Numbered from the stretch's first letter, positions 22,211-35,522 are shown. The stretch is 64,000 nt of DNA from Ipomoea triloba (GCF_003576645.1 NC_044922.1:25002765-25066764); one strand, 5' to 3'. Numbers and translations are program-made. The notes: generated by a model not told the origin, from the letters alone.

Positions 22211-23519
22211 AGGGGGGCAAGGGATTTTTATATTTTATAATTGATTAAACATTTTAATGAACCACATATATTTATAGTTTTACTTTATATTATAAAGTAT
22301 CATTAATATATTTATTAAAATTAATGTTTGAAATTGCTTTTGATTGTCAAATAATAAACAACAAACTAGAATAATCAAAATAAATTTCTTAAATCACATC
22401 ATCTAACAAAATATTAGTAATAATTAGTGTATTATTAATTCACCTTGTGCTGAATTAGCACCTATGTGGCTCTCCTTGAGGAATGTCACAGGACCGAACT
22501 GGGGTATTGACTCTTTGGACCACAACAATTGGACAAGTCAATAGTACTCAAAAAAAAAATCACAATTTAGCCACAATTCTCTACTAAAATAACAAGAACT
22601 ATCTGCCTATTAGAGACTCACAGTTCAAGTTGAACTAGAGCAAGCCTCTACAAAAGCACATCATGACTCCAAGGTGAATTGTTAGAGGCCAACTAACCCC
22701 TGGAAGTTAGGAAATTTGAGAAAATTTGGGAGAAAAATTACAAGTTAGTTTATTAGTTGACTGGTAAACTGTGTTCCAAACACTAAATTCTAAGTAAAGG
22801 TTGCCATCTCAAATCAACCTGATTAGTCTTCCACTTTCACAACCAAATATTCATGGGAAAGAATTAAATTTAAATTACATAAAAAAAAATAAATTACTTA
22901 AAATATTGATTTCATTATTTGCTAGATAAAAAATAAATTATTAAAAATAATTAATATAAAAACTCAAATGTCACTAAAAAAATTTATTTAATAATTTATA
23001 TATAAAAAAAAGTGTGAAATTCATTTTTTCCTCAAATTTAAGAAAATTCATTTTCCATTAGATTAAATTCTTCACTAACCAAACAAAATAAAATAAATAT
23101 TTTTCTTCAAAATTGAAAGAAAAAAAAACATTCTCGTGAACCAAACACGCCATCAACTCAAACTCAACACTACTAAGAATACATATAGAATTAAGAGTTC
23201 AACATATACTCCTAAATCTTACTCCAAATTTACTTCCTGATGTGGCACCCCTGTAAATGTGTGTACATCAAAATTTTTAGTGTGGAGTAAAAGTTAGAAG
23301 TAGAGAATGTGTACACCTAGTATTTTCCTAGAATTAATTGTCATTATTTGCATCACTTTTAGGAGAGTAGATTAGTGAGTCAGACATGTACAATGCTACT
23401 GCACTAATGTCGTGGAGACTAATTGCTATGTACACAACTACACATTAAGAGCCCACCCAAGTGGGTTGCATATAATAGCTATGTACACAACTACACATCT
23501 TCTGCTAAGCAATGCTGTT
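22211..23519. other. AT-rich intergenic DNA without a gene
   Basis: No coding region is supported. A 21-bp word beginning AGCTATGTACACAACTACAC occurs twice near 23425 and 23481. Confidence 0.5.
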
Positions 23520-26500
23520 TCAGTGAAGAATATCTCCCCCTCCCTTTGGTGAGCCAGGAGGAGCTCCCCCTCCCTCTCCCCCTCCCCCTCCAAACACCGG
23601 TCGCATCCATGAATCATCAAACTTCCTCCAATAGTAATGAATTGTGTTGGTAGGTTGGCTCAAAAGCATGCATAAACTGGATGGTCGACGAAGACTCACA
23701 TTCCCCATTTCACCCACATCCAATCCTTGTTCACTGGTTAATAGAGGGAGCAGAGCAGATTGTTCGGGAGAAAGCAAGCCGCCCAAATGTTGCGACTGAG
23801 GCAACAACCACCTCACAAGAGGCTTGGTTAGCAATCCAAACACCTAAGAAGATTAATAAAAAGATTACAATAAAAGATTTGAGTACCATTTATGTCCTAC
23901 ATTTTGTATATCACTCTCTCAAATAGCAGCACAGCACTACTGGTTGGTAACTAACACAATTTTGGGTTTTTTGCCCAAAGGTATCCCTCCAGCCGACAGC
24001 CAGAAGACTAACCTTTCGTCCCAACGGTCAGCACACTAAGTGGTAGGGGACTGGCCAAATGGTTTGCTCCATTCACATGGGTGGGATCGAACTCCCAACC
24101 TCATGCTTAAGGGACGAAGTGCTGAACCACCACGCCAACCATTTACCACAGTACTAAAGAGGACAACATTAAGTGAGAATAATCACTTCGGACAGTTAAC
24201 ATTAAGGAGCCAGTTCATTTACCACATTACTAAAGAGGACAACAGTGATGGTGCATGTGATCGTGATAGCATTCGCTGGTTGTTGTGTGTGGCCAAACCT
24301 TGTGAACTGTCAATAAACCAACAATCAGGTTACAAACCAATCCAACCATTTATTACTTTACTATTATCGCGCGTATATTTATAAAAGGAACTTGTTTACT
24401 AAACAACTACTCCGTATCAATTTACCTGATTATAAGCCAATGCCATAGAAACAGATCCTCGCATCAAACCAGCCCACCAAATAATTACCTGCATTGGGGT
24501 ATGATAACAGTTTCTGTTAGAACCATCAGTTGACTTTCATCATAAAGTCTTACGAAGCTCTTGAATATGACCTGCTGCTTGAAATTTATTCTGTCAGTCA
24601 TTGTCCGCTTTGTACAATTAGATAAGAGGGACAGTAAAAAGACAAAGCATGCTCTTCCAACCAAAACCAGTCCAAGCAACACAGCACTTACTCCAATATA
24701 TTTTCCAGGACTGTGGAGGTTTGAATCCAAAATTAGAAAACATAAAAAGTAAAAAGGACTAAAGCATATATCCAATAGAAGATTTATACAACAAATCAGG
24801 CTGCACTATTATAAAGTAGAAAGGAAACATGCATGTTATATTGCATTGTAGAATAGAATAGCAATTCTTAGGGCTACTTTCAACAACATTTAATAGTTTA
24901 GGATCTCACTTGGACTTTACAAAATTCCATTTCTCCATGTCTAAGGCATCCATACCAACATATAGGAAGATGAAAATCTCTGCAATAAATGATAATGTTG
25001 CAAAAGCATGCCTGCGAAAAATCAGATTACATATAAAATATAGAGAATATGGAAAGTTGACAAACCCCCACCATCAACAGGGAGACAAAGTTTCAACTTA
25101 ACATGCTAGAAGCTAGTCAATTGTTTGCACAAAAGGGAGAGCCTTTATCATTATTTGGTGTTCGTAAATTTAACATACTTACATACCTGGTTGTTACTTG
25201 AGAACTTGCGGTCACATTGTGCCAAGTATAATGTGACATGACAATCCCACAGAAGAATACTGTGAGAATTCCACTTAAGTCAAACAACTGAAAGGCATAG
25301 TGATAATTATCAATAAATACGCAAGACATCCCAAAGGTAAATACTAGCACAGAAAGGCATTATATGATCCATAAATAAGCGCCAATTGTAGGAACATACT
25401 TCAGCCAACATATATGAAAGATAAGCCAAGAGAATCATGAGTGCAATTTCTCGATCAGTTGAGTGCCTGTGATGAGTATTAAAACAATAAGCTATTGAAG
25501 TTTTCTATAAAAGTTACTACATCCTACAAGATGTTACAGATTAAAGAACTTGACTGGAGACGGATGTAAGAAAAGCTATAAGTGGGAAACATACATCCAA
25601 TGATCTGACCAGAAAATAATTAACATTAAAAAATAAAATAAAATAAATAATTAAGCAAATTGATAACATCAACATGAAAAGAATTTCTTATTCTAAAAAG
25701 GCATACAACCACCAGAAGTATTGTCAGAAGACTAGAAATCTGAATAATTATAATCATTTCAGAGGTATTAAATCGTATTACTTCACTGGACTTGGTTATA
25801 AACACTCCAGATGAGTAAAAGCTAAGCACATCATGAAGTTCAATTTCAATCTGGGTAACATCATCGATCACCCAAATTTGGCGGAAAACTTCCACACAAG
25901 ATCCCAAATCATTCTAAAGTAAATTTCAATTTTGATAAAGTTTTAGGAGCAAAATAAAAGTTTCAAAAAACCAGATTACATGCAGATTTCAGCACCATTA
26001 GAACAAAATGAAGGTGGCTTACTAAATTTGGGGTAATGGAAGCCCGTGAGGAAATATAGATGTTGATGAAAGTTATGAAATTAAGGTAGAAATATGTCCA
26101 AAATTTTATATTTAATTAAAATTTAAAACTCCTGTAAAGTTGAAAGGGAAATTCTACTGAATGACAATTACACCGGCTATGCTTTATGTAAGTGACAACT
26201 GGAGTGTAAATTTGTAACTGACATAAGAATGCTATTATGCAAAGGTAGAGAGAATGCAAAAAAGAACCATATTGTTAAATACTTATTCAACGCAAGGAAC
26301 AGGTGGCACCTATTTAGAATGCTTAATAAATGGTGGTAATAGGTGAGAGGATGACAAAAACCAAAGGCAATAGGATACAACTAATTAAGAAAGTTTGTAT
26401 ATCTCTATGGCCTATTGCATATTTAACATTGATTGGTATTTAATGGAGGCATGGAATCCGTGTAGCTAAAACTTACTAGTTTGGGTTTTAACAGTTAGTT

Positions 26501-28424
26501 CAGTGCAAAAGAGTAATAACTTGTTGGTCCGATGAAAGAGAGTGATCATGTGAAGTTCAACTTTTTGACTTCTTCATTTGTAAACAAGAGCTACAATAGT
26601 TCATTTAGTGCTTGGAGACAGTGAAGTATAATGTAGTGGAGACTGGAGAACTCCCAAATACACCTTCAATTAATTTGTGCATTTTAACAACCAAGCAAGA
26701 ACAGGATGAATGAAATTAATTCAAAACAAATGACAACAGCATTCAATGTGGAATAAATGATGAAATAATTACTAGACCTGCCAAAACATATCTTTTTGAT
26801 TAGATACGCACTGAGCAACCCAACCTGCAAATTTCAAATACAAATTTTATATAATTAGATAGAGAACATTTGGCAAACTGGAATTTTCAAGAATTTTTAG
26901 GGGTGGTTGCTAAATGTCCTTTGACTTATGTCTAACTATAACCAAAAAATTATTTTTAATAGTTAATGCCACAGAATAGTCCAAAAGATCATGTATATCA
27001 TTTTTTCAATAAAATGTGCTTCACTGAAAATCGTAGAATTGACCATCAACACTATAAATATTAAAATAACAAGACTTACCACAACTCCTAGAAGAGTGCT
27101 TGCTGAAAATAAATACAGAAAATTGCCTGCGAACTTTAAGGTCACTTGAACATCAATGTTAGAGATGTCAAATTTTTGGATGGCATTAAAAAGTACCACA
27201 GATGTTGCATCATTTACAACACCTTCTCCAAAAACTAAACTATACAGCAAAGGTGTTTCATCCTGATTGAGCACCTGTCAGTGAAACCACAAGCTCATGG
27301 TTCATAAATTCATTGTTGATGAATGATCCTCAATGACTGTGCAATAAATTAGTGATCCAATGTGGCCATACCTGCAAGGTGCAAACAGAATCTGTTGCTG
27401 AAAAGATAGCTCCAATTGCTGTAATGAATCAAATAGGATATTAGTTAAGATGCAAGCTTGCAAGAATTGATTCTAGAACTCTTGTATGACACTATTGAGT
27501 TACTGAACAAACAATATAACTTCCCCAAGTCACAAGCTAATAGTTCAAGTCATATATGATAAGTAGAAATATCAAACCAGTGTTCTTTTAAATTACCAAT
27601 GAAGTTTAAAACATGAATCATCACTATGCAAAGAATGGTAGCACGAACAAAGCACGGAAAAGAGTCCTACCAAGATAATCCCGTAGATCCAAATAACCAA
27701 TGCCTATCTTCTCAAATAACTCTTTGGCACCTGGACCAAAAATTTTAAATTATGATCCTGAATAATTTCTTTGGGATTACTGAAGATCAGAGTTGTGGCA
27801 GAGCATACCAAATGATATAATACAGAAGGATATTAATGTACCAATGGCACCAAACATCATAATGATGATAAAATTTCGGAAGAATTGCTTCTTTTTCACC
27901 TGGAACCTGGTAACTCATTGCAACAAAAATGTCAGGTTCAAATAGAACTTTATCATTCAAATAAAAATGAGCACTTTAAATGCATTTGCAATGCCAAAAA
28001 AAACAAATGGCAATGATGATAAATCTCACCCAGCATTGAATATAATAGGCGGTAGTAAATAAATGAAGAAGAGTCCTTCATTAAATTCTAAGATGCGAGA
28101 ACTTGCTCCGTTACTAGTCAGCAGAATGACACCCCCCGTGCATACACCCTGCCAAACACCGATTGATTTTCTTAGGATTAAGAAAACCATGTATCCAGAA
28201 GGACCCAATTTCAACCCCCAAAAAAAAAAACGCTAGCTACTACTCACGATAACAAGAGCAGTGATGGACTCATTAATCCACCGATTCTCTTCAAGGAGAT
28301 GGCCGATGACAATGCAGGCGCAGAGTAGAGATACGAACAAAGTTATGGAATTAATAGAGCCCTGATCCTCCTCAGACAATTTAAACCCCAACCTTACTAC
28401 GTTGTTGACCAAGTTAGTCCCCAT
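23520..28424 (-). CDS. NHX: Vacuolar-type Na+(K+)/H+ antiporter, NHX class I
   Basis: Exchanges cytosolic Na+ or K+ for H+ across the tonoplast. Fourteen exons join in phase: 28424-28248, 28148-28030, 27906-27809, 27730-27671, 27418-27372, 27274-27080, 26824-26778, 25466-25400, 25287-25187, 25011-24910, 24710-24572, 24488-24426, 24306-24223, 23843-23520. They sum to 1623 nt, or 540 aa, the usual class I length. The amiloride-binding motif LFFIYLLPPI is at residues 85-94, ATDS at 159-162, FGEGVVND at 182-189, and LFDLSGILTVFFCGI and YVGMDALD follow. The C-terminal tail keeps HYYWRKFDDSWMRPVFGG before a Gly-rich end. The ATG at 28424 has an in-frame TAG 12 nt upstream. Residues NAITITCTITVVLFSNV differ from the usual MITSTITVVLFSTV. 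Isoform number is not assigned. Confidence 0.95.
23945..24150 (-). mobile_element. tRNA-derived SINE in NHX intron 13
   Basis: On the minus strand the head reads GGTTGGCGTGGTGGTTCAGC (box A-like) and, about 50 bp on, GGGAGTTCGATCCCACC (box B), the RNA polymerase III promoter of tRNA-derived SINEs. The body continues about 150 bp to near 23945. I could not define the target-site duplication. Confidence 0.65.
24141..24246 (-). repeat. Partial duplication of NHX exon 13 and its splice donor
   Basis: About 30 bp at 24216-24245 (end of exon 13 plus GTAAAT donor) is repeated with two changes at 24141-24170, inside the intron. The intronic copy would encode LFSTV, the sequence normally seen in NHX proteins, while the exon used in frame gives LFSNV. 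Confidence 0.75.
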
Positions 28425-28925
28425 GCTTTCCAACTAAGACTCAAACTCCCCTGCAAATCGAGATACTACGCTATAATTCAAAACAATTATCAAACAAACA
28501 AAATTCCCCAAAATTAACTAAAAGAAGTGCCAGAAAATCGCCGCAAAGACCGGAATAATCTAGAGATTACCAGAACTAGGGTTTAGAGTTTGCTTAGTGT
28601 GGAAGGAGAAAGAAAAACACTGGAAATGAGTAAAGGCAGGTTGTTTGAAATAGCGCGAAGTTGACGAAACTGAAAAATGCAACGATCGGAGTGGTTAGGT
28701 GGGGAGAATGATAAGCTATATCGTCGGAGTAGGTGAGGGCGAAATTGGAGGCGGTTGAAGATGTTGATTAATGTGAAGTGTACGGTGGGATGTGATTGAA
28801 GGCCTCGACGACGAGGAGAGTTAAGGTTGCGTTGGGGAAGAGGGAACGAACATTCAATTGGAGTCTCTGTTGGCGTAATCGTAGCCGTGGGGGGAAGTAA
28901 CGCTGACATTTTGATTTTAACTTCT
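28425..28925 (-). promoter_or_regulatory. NHX 5' leader and upstream region
   Basis: GC-richer sequence upstream of the NHX start. A 109-codon minus-strand frame begins at an ATG at 28909 and ends at 28583; it shows no recognisable domain. Since NHX genes often have long leaders, it may be an upstream ORF or simply leader sequence. No TATA box was assigned with confidence. Confidence 0.35.
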
Positions 28926-30000
28926 CACCGAGTCACCGGTCACCAAAACATGGTTTGAAGAATATTTTGAAAGGTGAGTTTCTAATTTTAAATACTCTCG
29001 TATAACTTGTGTTCACTTAAAAAAATATGATATTTTGATGTTTTTTTCTAGTACATTTTCTTTTATAAGTAACACTTAATTAATATTTATATTTTTTTAA
29101 TATAATTATTACATTTTCATACTTATACGTGAGACGGTCTCATATATGTGTGATCCTTTTAATAATAATAATATATAATGATAATCTAATAAGAGAATAA
29201 AATTAGACCTATAACAAAAACTAAAAAATTGTTGGTCTAGTTATTTGTTAAAATGAATGGTTCATATTATTTTTATTTTATTTTTTATACTTTACCCTCT
29301 ATTACATTAATTACTTTTTCTAAATACCACGTCATTCCGTTAGTGTAACCTTAGTAATATTCCGTTAACCATTTATTATTCTTAACTACTTATGATTTCC
29401 ACAAAGAATATTTCATGTTCGAACCACATCCAAATCGGAGTTGGCATAATTGTTTAACATATACTATATACTATGCATATGTTATAGTATATTTAAAAAA
29501 ACACAATATAAATTAACATAAATTTTGATCATTAATTAGTTAGACTATATACATATCATTGTTGAGTATCAAAGATTACAAATAAATAACTTTAAAAATC
29601 ATTTTTCTTGCATTTTTTAAAACAAATCTATATTAAGTTTTTCTTTTCTTTTATCGTTTAATTAACCTTCTTTTGATTGCTTAGAACAAGACTCAATATT
29701 TTAATTATGTTTTTGCACTATTGAGAATGATTTAGGTTGGTATTAATATATATAAATGTTGGCTTCATGGCTACTATCACAGTTTAATTTTTGGTGATTG
29801 AGTTTTTTTTTTTTTTTTTTNTTTTTTTTTTTTTTTTTTGGTGGTGGATTTGTATTTTACAAACTAGAAGTTGTACTGGCTCAATGTGCTAGGGATGTCA
29901 ATATCATACACATATTCATCTATTTATTTTTGTGCAGTTGACTCTATTACAATACAGTATTTGTTCATAACTACTTTCTCAACATATTGAATAGGCAATG
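28926..30000. other. AT-rich intergenic DNA with a poly-T run containing one N
   Basis: No gene. A T homopolymer at about 29802-29839 contains an N at 29821. The stretch 29938-29990 matches, on the minus strand, the 3' part of the SINE-like repeat at 55609-55745. Confidence 0.5.
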
Positions 30001-30090
30001 CTTCGAATTGCCTTTGGTGGAATAGGCAGTGCTTCGACTTGCCTTTGACATGCTATGTGGTGGTGATGGCGCATATCCTGGTTCAAATGC

Positions 30091-30441
30091 TTATCCTGGT
30101 TGGGTGGACACGAGTGGATCCCAGTTGCCAAGATTAGAGCTTGAAGATGAGAAGGTTTCTCGCATAAACCTTGCCTGGTCAAGCGGTGGTGGAGGATTAG
30201 GCAGAGGTAGAAAAGGTACAGGTGGTTGTGGATGATGGTAGTCAAACACATGATCGAGGTAAAATAGAAAGTCAGGATCAGGTAGATAGTGCAATCCGTA
30301 GGGGTCTCCTTGCACTTGCTCAATGACTGGTGGTCGAGGGTCCTCTTCTTCAGAGATCAAGATCACTGGATCGCTCGGGGCGTCACCAACCTTGTGCCCT
30401 CCGTTCACTGCTGGCCTTGCCCTAAGTTTCTCTTGCCTCAT
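30091..30441 (-). CDS. Possible gene fragment of unknown function
   Basis: A 116-residue frame (ATG at 30441, stop at 30091) that is GC-richer than its surroundings. It is acidic in the middle (ISEEEDPRPPVIEQVQGD) and has a Pro-rich stretch (PPVPFLPLPNPPPPLD) and a Ser run. I recognise no domain. The frame extends a few codons upstream (SRRLAEQ) to a stop. It could be the last exon of an unrecognised gene, a transposon-captured fragment, or chance. Confidence 0.25.
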   Translation of the reverse strand: MRQEKLRARPAVNGGHKVGDAPSDPVILISEEEDPRPPVIEQVQGDPYGLHYLPDPDFLFYLDHVFDYHHPQPPVPFLPLPNPPPPLDQARFMRETFSSSSSNLGNWDPLVSTQPG

Positions 30442-31020
30442 TTGTTCAGCTAGCCTTCTGGAAGTACGTTATCCATTCGCTAGGCCTTAACTCTTTGGCT
30501 TTATTGTGATCTGCAAAACAAGGTAAATAAACAAAGGAACTCCACAACGATTTATCTAGCCATTCCTCCCTATATATATATATAATCCCTTTGTCCCATT
30601 TTACCTGTACTATTTACTATTCATTGGTCAAACCAACTCTTTCTTCATTGCTTATTTTCTTTAGTAATTTTGTGTTAATAGTACTTTTAATGTAGTTTTT
30701 AAATATATAAATTTTATATATTAATGCTAAACTCAATATTATGAAAAATTGGATTAAAAATAACTTCAGTCAAGTCTCGTTAAACGAACCAGACAAACAA
30801 ATTGGGACGGAGGTAGTATATTATTAAGAATATGCTAGAATCACGTGGTTTGACGTTGAAGAGCTTGAAGAGTCTAATCGGTAACCTCTTGGGTTTCAAA
30901 GGGATGATGAATGCAAATAGGCGAAAATAGGAGTTGGATTGGATATGCATGACCATTCATTGGCTCTTCAACCGGCGCAAATAGGAGCTGGATGGGATTG
31001 GACCTCTTCACCAACAGCAC

Positions 31021-33814
31021 CCCCCCCCCCCTTCCTCTCACTTTCTGCCCATCATTAGTCGCAAAATTTGACCCAACATCCCCTCATTTTTCAACATCAA
31101 CATCAGTCGCACCGTGGAATTGCGACCAAGTACAGCGGTAGAGTGGTGGTGGAAGCCTAGTGGAATGGCCTGTCATTCGCCATCGAAGTCAATTCACCGA
31201 CTCTCCAAATTGACGTCCGCAGGTACAGTCTCCCTCGCCGAGACCTTATCTGCAAGGTCGCTCAGAATCTCCAACCGCCGCCGTCTCTGCCGTCAATGAC
31301 GTCGAGTTATGGATTTCAGAATTTGGGAATGAGTTTTGGGGAAAATGGGTTTTCGTTTTTGTTTTTTTTTTAATGCCATGTAAACAATTTCACTTAATCA
31401 AAATTGGGTCAGGTTATCGCAAATGGGGTGGTAACGTGCGAAAAAAACTCATCGAACAATTTTATGAGATAAGTGTACTTGATTACAATATGTTTTAGAT
31501 TGGGGTCTGAATTAAACACTTGCTAGTAGTAAATGAGTCTATTTGACTATTCACCCTATAATATATACGGAGTAATATATTACTAAGCAATGTATCACTA
31601 AATCTACAATCGATAAATGTTACTCCGTATTAGTATACTAGTTTTATACGCGCATTGCGCGTATGGGTTAATGCCCAATGTTTATATTTAAATAATATTT
31701 GAAAGTATATTAATGCAAGATTATATAGGAGAAGTTTATACATGGGTAATTGAATGTCGAATTTTTTTATTTAAATATCTAACTCAAAGTATATGAATCC
31801 AAGATAATATAGAAAATTCATTATAATTATTACTAAAATAAATGTTTGCAACCTTGTAAAATCGATAGTCTAAATATTTGGTTTAAAAATGATAATCTAA
31901 ATAAATACTACTTTTCATTTGAATTTTTCTAAGTGTTCTTAATTCTCTTTTGAGTAACATTGTCATTGTCTTCATCTTTACTATTTGTTCTCTTCCTTTT
32001 TGTTGGTAGTGTGTTATTTGCAATTCGGTTATTGTTGGTAGCATAGATGACAACGTCATGCAATGAGATTATGATATAGGAGCTATGGACTTTCCTTTAG
32101 ATGTTCTGCTTAGGGTTCATTTGGTTCAACCATTATTGTTGAATGAGTTATTGTTGATAAAGAAATCCATAGTTTAAGAAAAAAGATTAAATAAATTAAT
32201 AAAAATTTGAAAATTTAAAATATTATATATTCCAAAGATGTAGTTTCTCGCTTCAATTTGCTGGATAATGGGTTATTTGAGTACTTTCATTGTCAACAAA
32301 TCTCCCAAGTAGTTAATATGATTGGTTTCAAACTATTCTTTTTTTATTTTTTTTTCATGGTATTGAAAAAATACATATGTATCATTTTTTGGTGTAACTA
32401 CTAATTTATTTAATTCNCCCCCCCCCCCCTTCCTCTCACTTTCTGCCCATCATTAGTCGCAAAATTTGACCCAACATCCCCTCATTTTTCAACATCAACA
32501 TCAGTCGCACCGTGGAATTGCGACCAAGTACAGCGGTAGAGTGGTGGTGGAAGCCTAGTGGAATGGCCTGTCATTCGCCATCGAAGTCAATTCACCGACT
32601 CTCCAAATTGACGTCCGCAGGTACAGTCTCCCTCGCCGAGACCTTATCTGCAAGGTCGCTCAGAATCTCCAACCGCCGCCGTCTCTGCCGTCAATGACGT
32701 CGAGTTATGGATTTCAGAATTTGGGAATGAGTTTTGGGGAAAATGGGTTTTCGTTTTTGTTTTTTTTTTAATGCCATGTAAACAATTTCACTTAATCAAA
32801 ATTGGGTCAGGTTATCGCAAATGGGGTGGTAACGTGCGAAAAAAACTCATCGAACAATTTTATGAGATAAGTGTACTTGATTACAATATGTTTTAGATTG
32901 GGGTCTGAATTAAACACTTGCTAGTAGTAAATGAGTCTATTTGACTATTCACCCTATAATATATACGGAGTAATATATTACTAAGCAATGTATCACTAAA
33001 TCTACAATCGATAAATGTTACTCCGTATTAGTATACTAGTTTTATACGCGCATTGCGCGTATGGGTTAATGCCCAATGTTTATATTTAAATAATATTTGA
33101 AAGTATATTAATGCAAGATTATATAGGAGAAGTTTATACATGGGTAATTGAATGTCGAATTTTTTTATTTAAATATCTAACTCAAAGTATATGAATCCAA
33201 GATAATATAGAAAATTCATTATAATTATTACTAAAATAAATGTTTGCAACCTTGTAAAATCGATAGTCTAAATATTTGGTTTAAAAATGATAATCTAAAT
33301 AAATACTACTTTTCATTTGAATTTTTCTAAGTGTTCTTAATTCTCTTTTGAGTAACATTGTCATTGTCTTCATCTTTACTATTTGTTCTCTTCCTTTTTG
33401 TTGGTAGTGTGTTATTTGCAATTCGGTTATTGTTGGTAGCATAGATGACAACGTCATGCAATGAGATTATGATATAGGAGCTATGGACTTTCCTTTAGAT
33501 GTTCTGCTTAGGGTTCATTTGGTTCAACCATTATTGTTGAATGAGTTATTGTTGATAAAGAAATCCATAGTTTAAGAAAAAAGATTAAATAAATTAATAA
33601 AAATTTGAAAATTTAAAATATTATATATTCCAAAGATGTAGTTTCTCGCTTCAATTTGCTGGATAATGGGTTATTTGAGTACTTTCATTGTCAACAAATC
33701 TCCCAAGTAGTTAATATGATTGGTTTCAAACTATTCTTTTTTTATTTTTTTTTCATGGTATTGAAAAAATACATATGTATCATTTTTTGGTGTAACTACT
33801 AATTTATTAAATAC
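31021..33814. repeat. Tandem 1.4-kb duplication joined by a single N
   Basis: Sequence at about 31021-32416 recurs at 32418-33813 with a constant offset of 1398 bp; the copies appear identical over the stretches compared. The join at 32417 is one N beside a C homopolymer. Each copy holds a 61-codon frame (31114-31299 and 32512-32697) with no recognisable product. Confidence 0.93.
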
Positions 33815-34665
33815 ATATGTATCATTTTTTGGTGTAACTACTAATTTATTTAATTCATATGTATCATTTTTTGGTGTAACTACTAATTTATTTAATTCAA
33901 TAAGAGTAAAATAGAGCGATTCCACTTCAATTTGTTGGGTTATTTGAGTACTTTCTTTGTCAACCGCCAATCCCCAAGTAGTTAATATAATTAGCTTCAA
34001 ATTATTTTAAACTTTTTTTTCATAGTATTAATAAAATACTTGGTAAATAAATATATAACATTATTTTGTATTATTACTTTGATATTTAATTATAAGATAT
34101 TGTAAAAATAAGATAATGGACAATGTAATGAATATCAATTGATAAATTTGAATGTAAAGAATCTTTGCATGAAAGAAAATAAAGACAATATAACTAATGA
34201 AATTATTTCTCTTATTTAATTTAATTTTTTGATAATAATAATCTGTTCAAATAAAGGTATTGTAGACACATAATTATAAATTAAAGAAATACATATGTAT
34301 CATTTTTTGTTGTAGGTACTAATTTATTTAAGTTAATAAGAGTAAATAGAGTGAGAAACTTAATTATGTCAAATTTGATTGAGATAAGGTTCGAACCTAA
34401 GATCTTTCTTATAGAAATTAATGGATAAGTTAAAAGTTAACGGAATATTAACGGAGAAGAGAATATTTAACGGAAAACTTAACGGATAATCATAAAAGTA
34501 AGGTTAAATTAGGTAATCTCTATTAATAATATTAATCTGAATTATCTTAACCATCGATTTGATTAAATAATTCATCTGAACCATCCATTTGATTAAATAA
34601 TTTGACCGCCATTTTTTCTACCCATTTTAGGCCTAACTCTCTTTGGCTCTTATTAGTATAGTAGA
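31638..34665 (-). mobile_element. Non-autonomous Helitron (interior duplicated by the assembly)
   Basis: On the minus strand the 5' end is TCTACTATACTAATAAGAG at 34665, preceded by A. The 3' end is CTAG at 31638, followed by T, with the hairpin ATACGCGCAATGCGCGTAT just inside. Insertion between A and T, a TC start and a CTRR end after a hairpin define Helitrons. The 3' end also occurs at 33036 because of the 1398-bp duplication; without that duplication the element is about 1.63 kb. No Rep/helicase coding sequence was seen. Confidence 0.75.
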
Positions 34666-35522
34666 TGTGTATTATATTTTTTTTCCTATATTGTATGTTG
34701 TATTTTGGATGGACTAATAACTACCTGAACTATTCTTAGATAGCTTACACTAGTTTTGTAACTTTTGTTGTTTTATTTCATGTTTAGATCACACCAACCC
34801 AAAAGAAAAATATAGATAGAAGTCAAGGAGTTTGTAATGAGAACAAAGATTAAAATAAGGAGGCATAATTAAGGGGCGTGCTTGGCTGCTTGGTTCATGG
34901 ATTTACATCAGAAATGGAAATCAAAATCACAGTTAGTGTTTAGTTGATAATTTTTTAAAACACAACTATGAGATTTGATTACATCTTCAATTAAAAATCC
35001 CATTGCCTAATTAAAACAGGTATCATTCAATCTTCTTTGTAATCTAATTTTCAAGTTTGGATTGATGCTTTTAGATTTTTGTTTTGATTTTTTTTGTTCA
35101 GATTCGTACTTTGGATGTCATTATATTATGATCAGTTGCCTTGATTTTTTGTTTTTGTATTTTAAAAACATTTATCCTTATTATAGGGTTATACATAACC
35201 AAATATCAATATTGGTGAACTCAAAAAAAAATATCAATATTGGTAATCATTCTAATTTCGCGCTCACTACCAAACATGCAAAATACTTTCACAAAAACTC
35301 ATTAACATTACAAGTATTTAATTCACATTCCAATTTCAATTCTTATGTGCGAACCAAACACACCTTAACAACTTGTTTGGTTCACTGAAAAATATTTGAA
35401 AGGAAATAGAAATGAAATTCCATGAAAAATAAGTTTCAGGAAAATGGATTCCATTGTTTGGTTGGTGGAAAAAGAAATTACTGGAAATATAAATTCCATT
35501 GTTTAATTATAACAACAATCTA
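34666..35522. other. Intergenic DNA without a gene
   Basis: No coding region is supported; open frames lack recognisable protein features. Confidence 0.5.

Noticed and set aside
24030..24150. tRNA-like box A and box B sequence as a tRNA gene
   Set aside because: No cloverleaf with an anticodon stem forms; it fits the head of a SINE. The same applies at 44725, 49710 and 55720.
31114..31299. 61-codon frame repeated at 32512-32697
   Set aside because: Identical because of the 1398-bp duplication; no domain and no conservation evidence.
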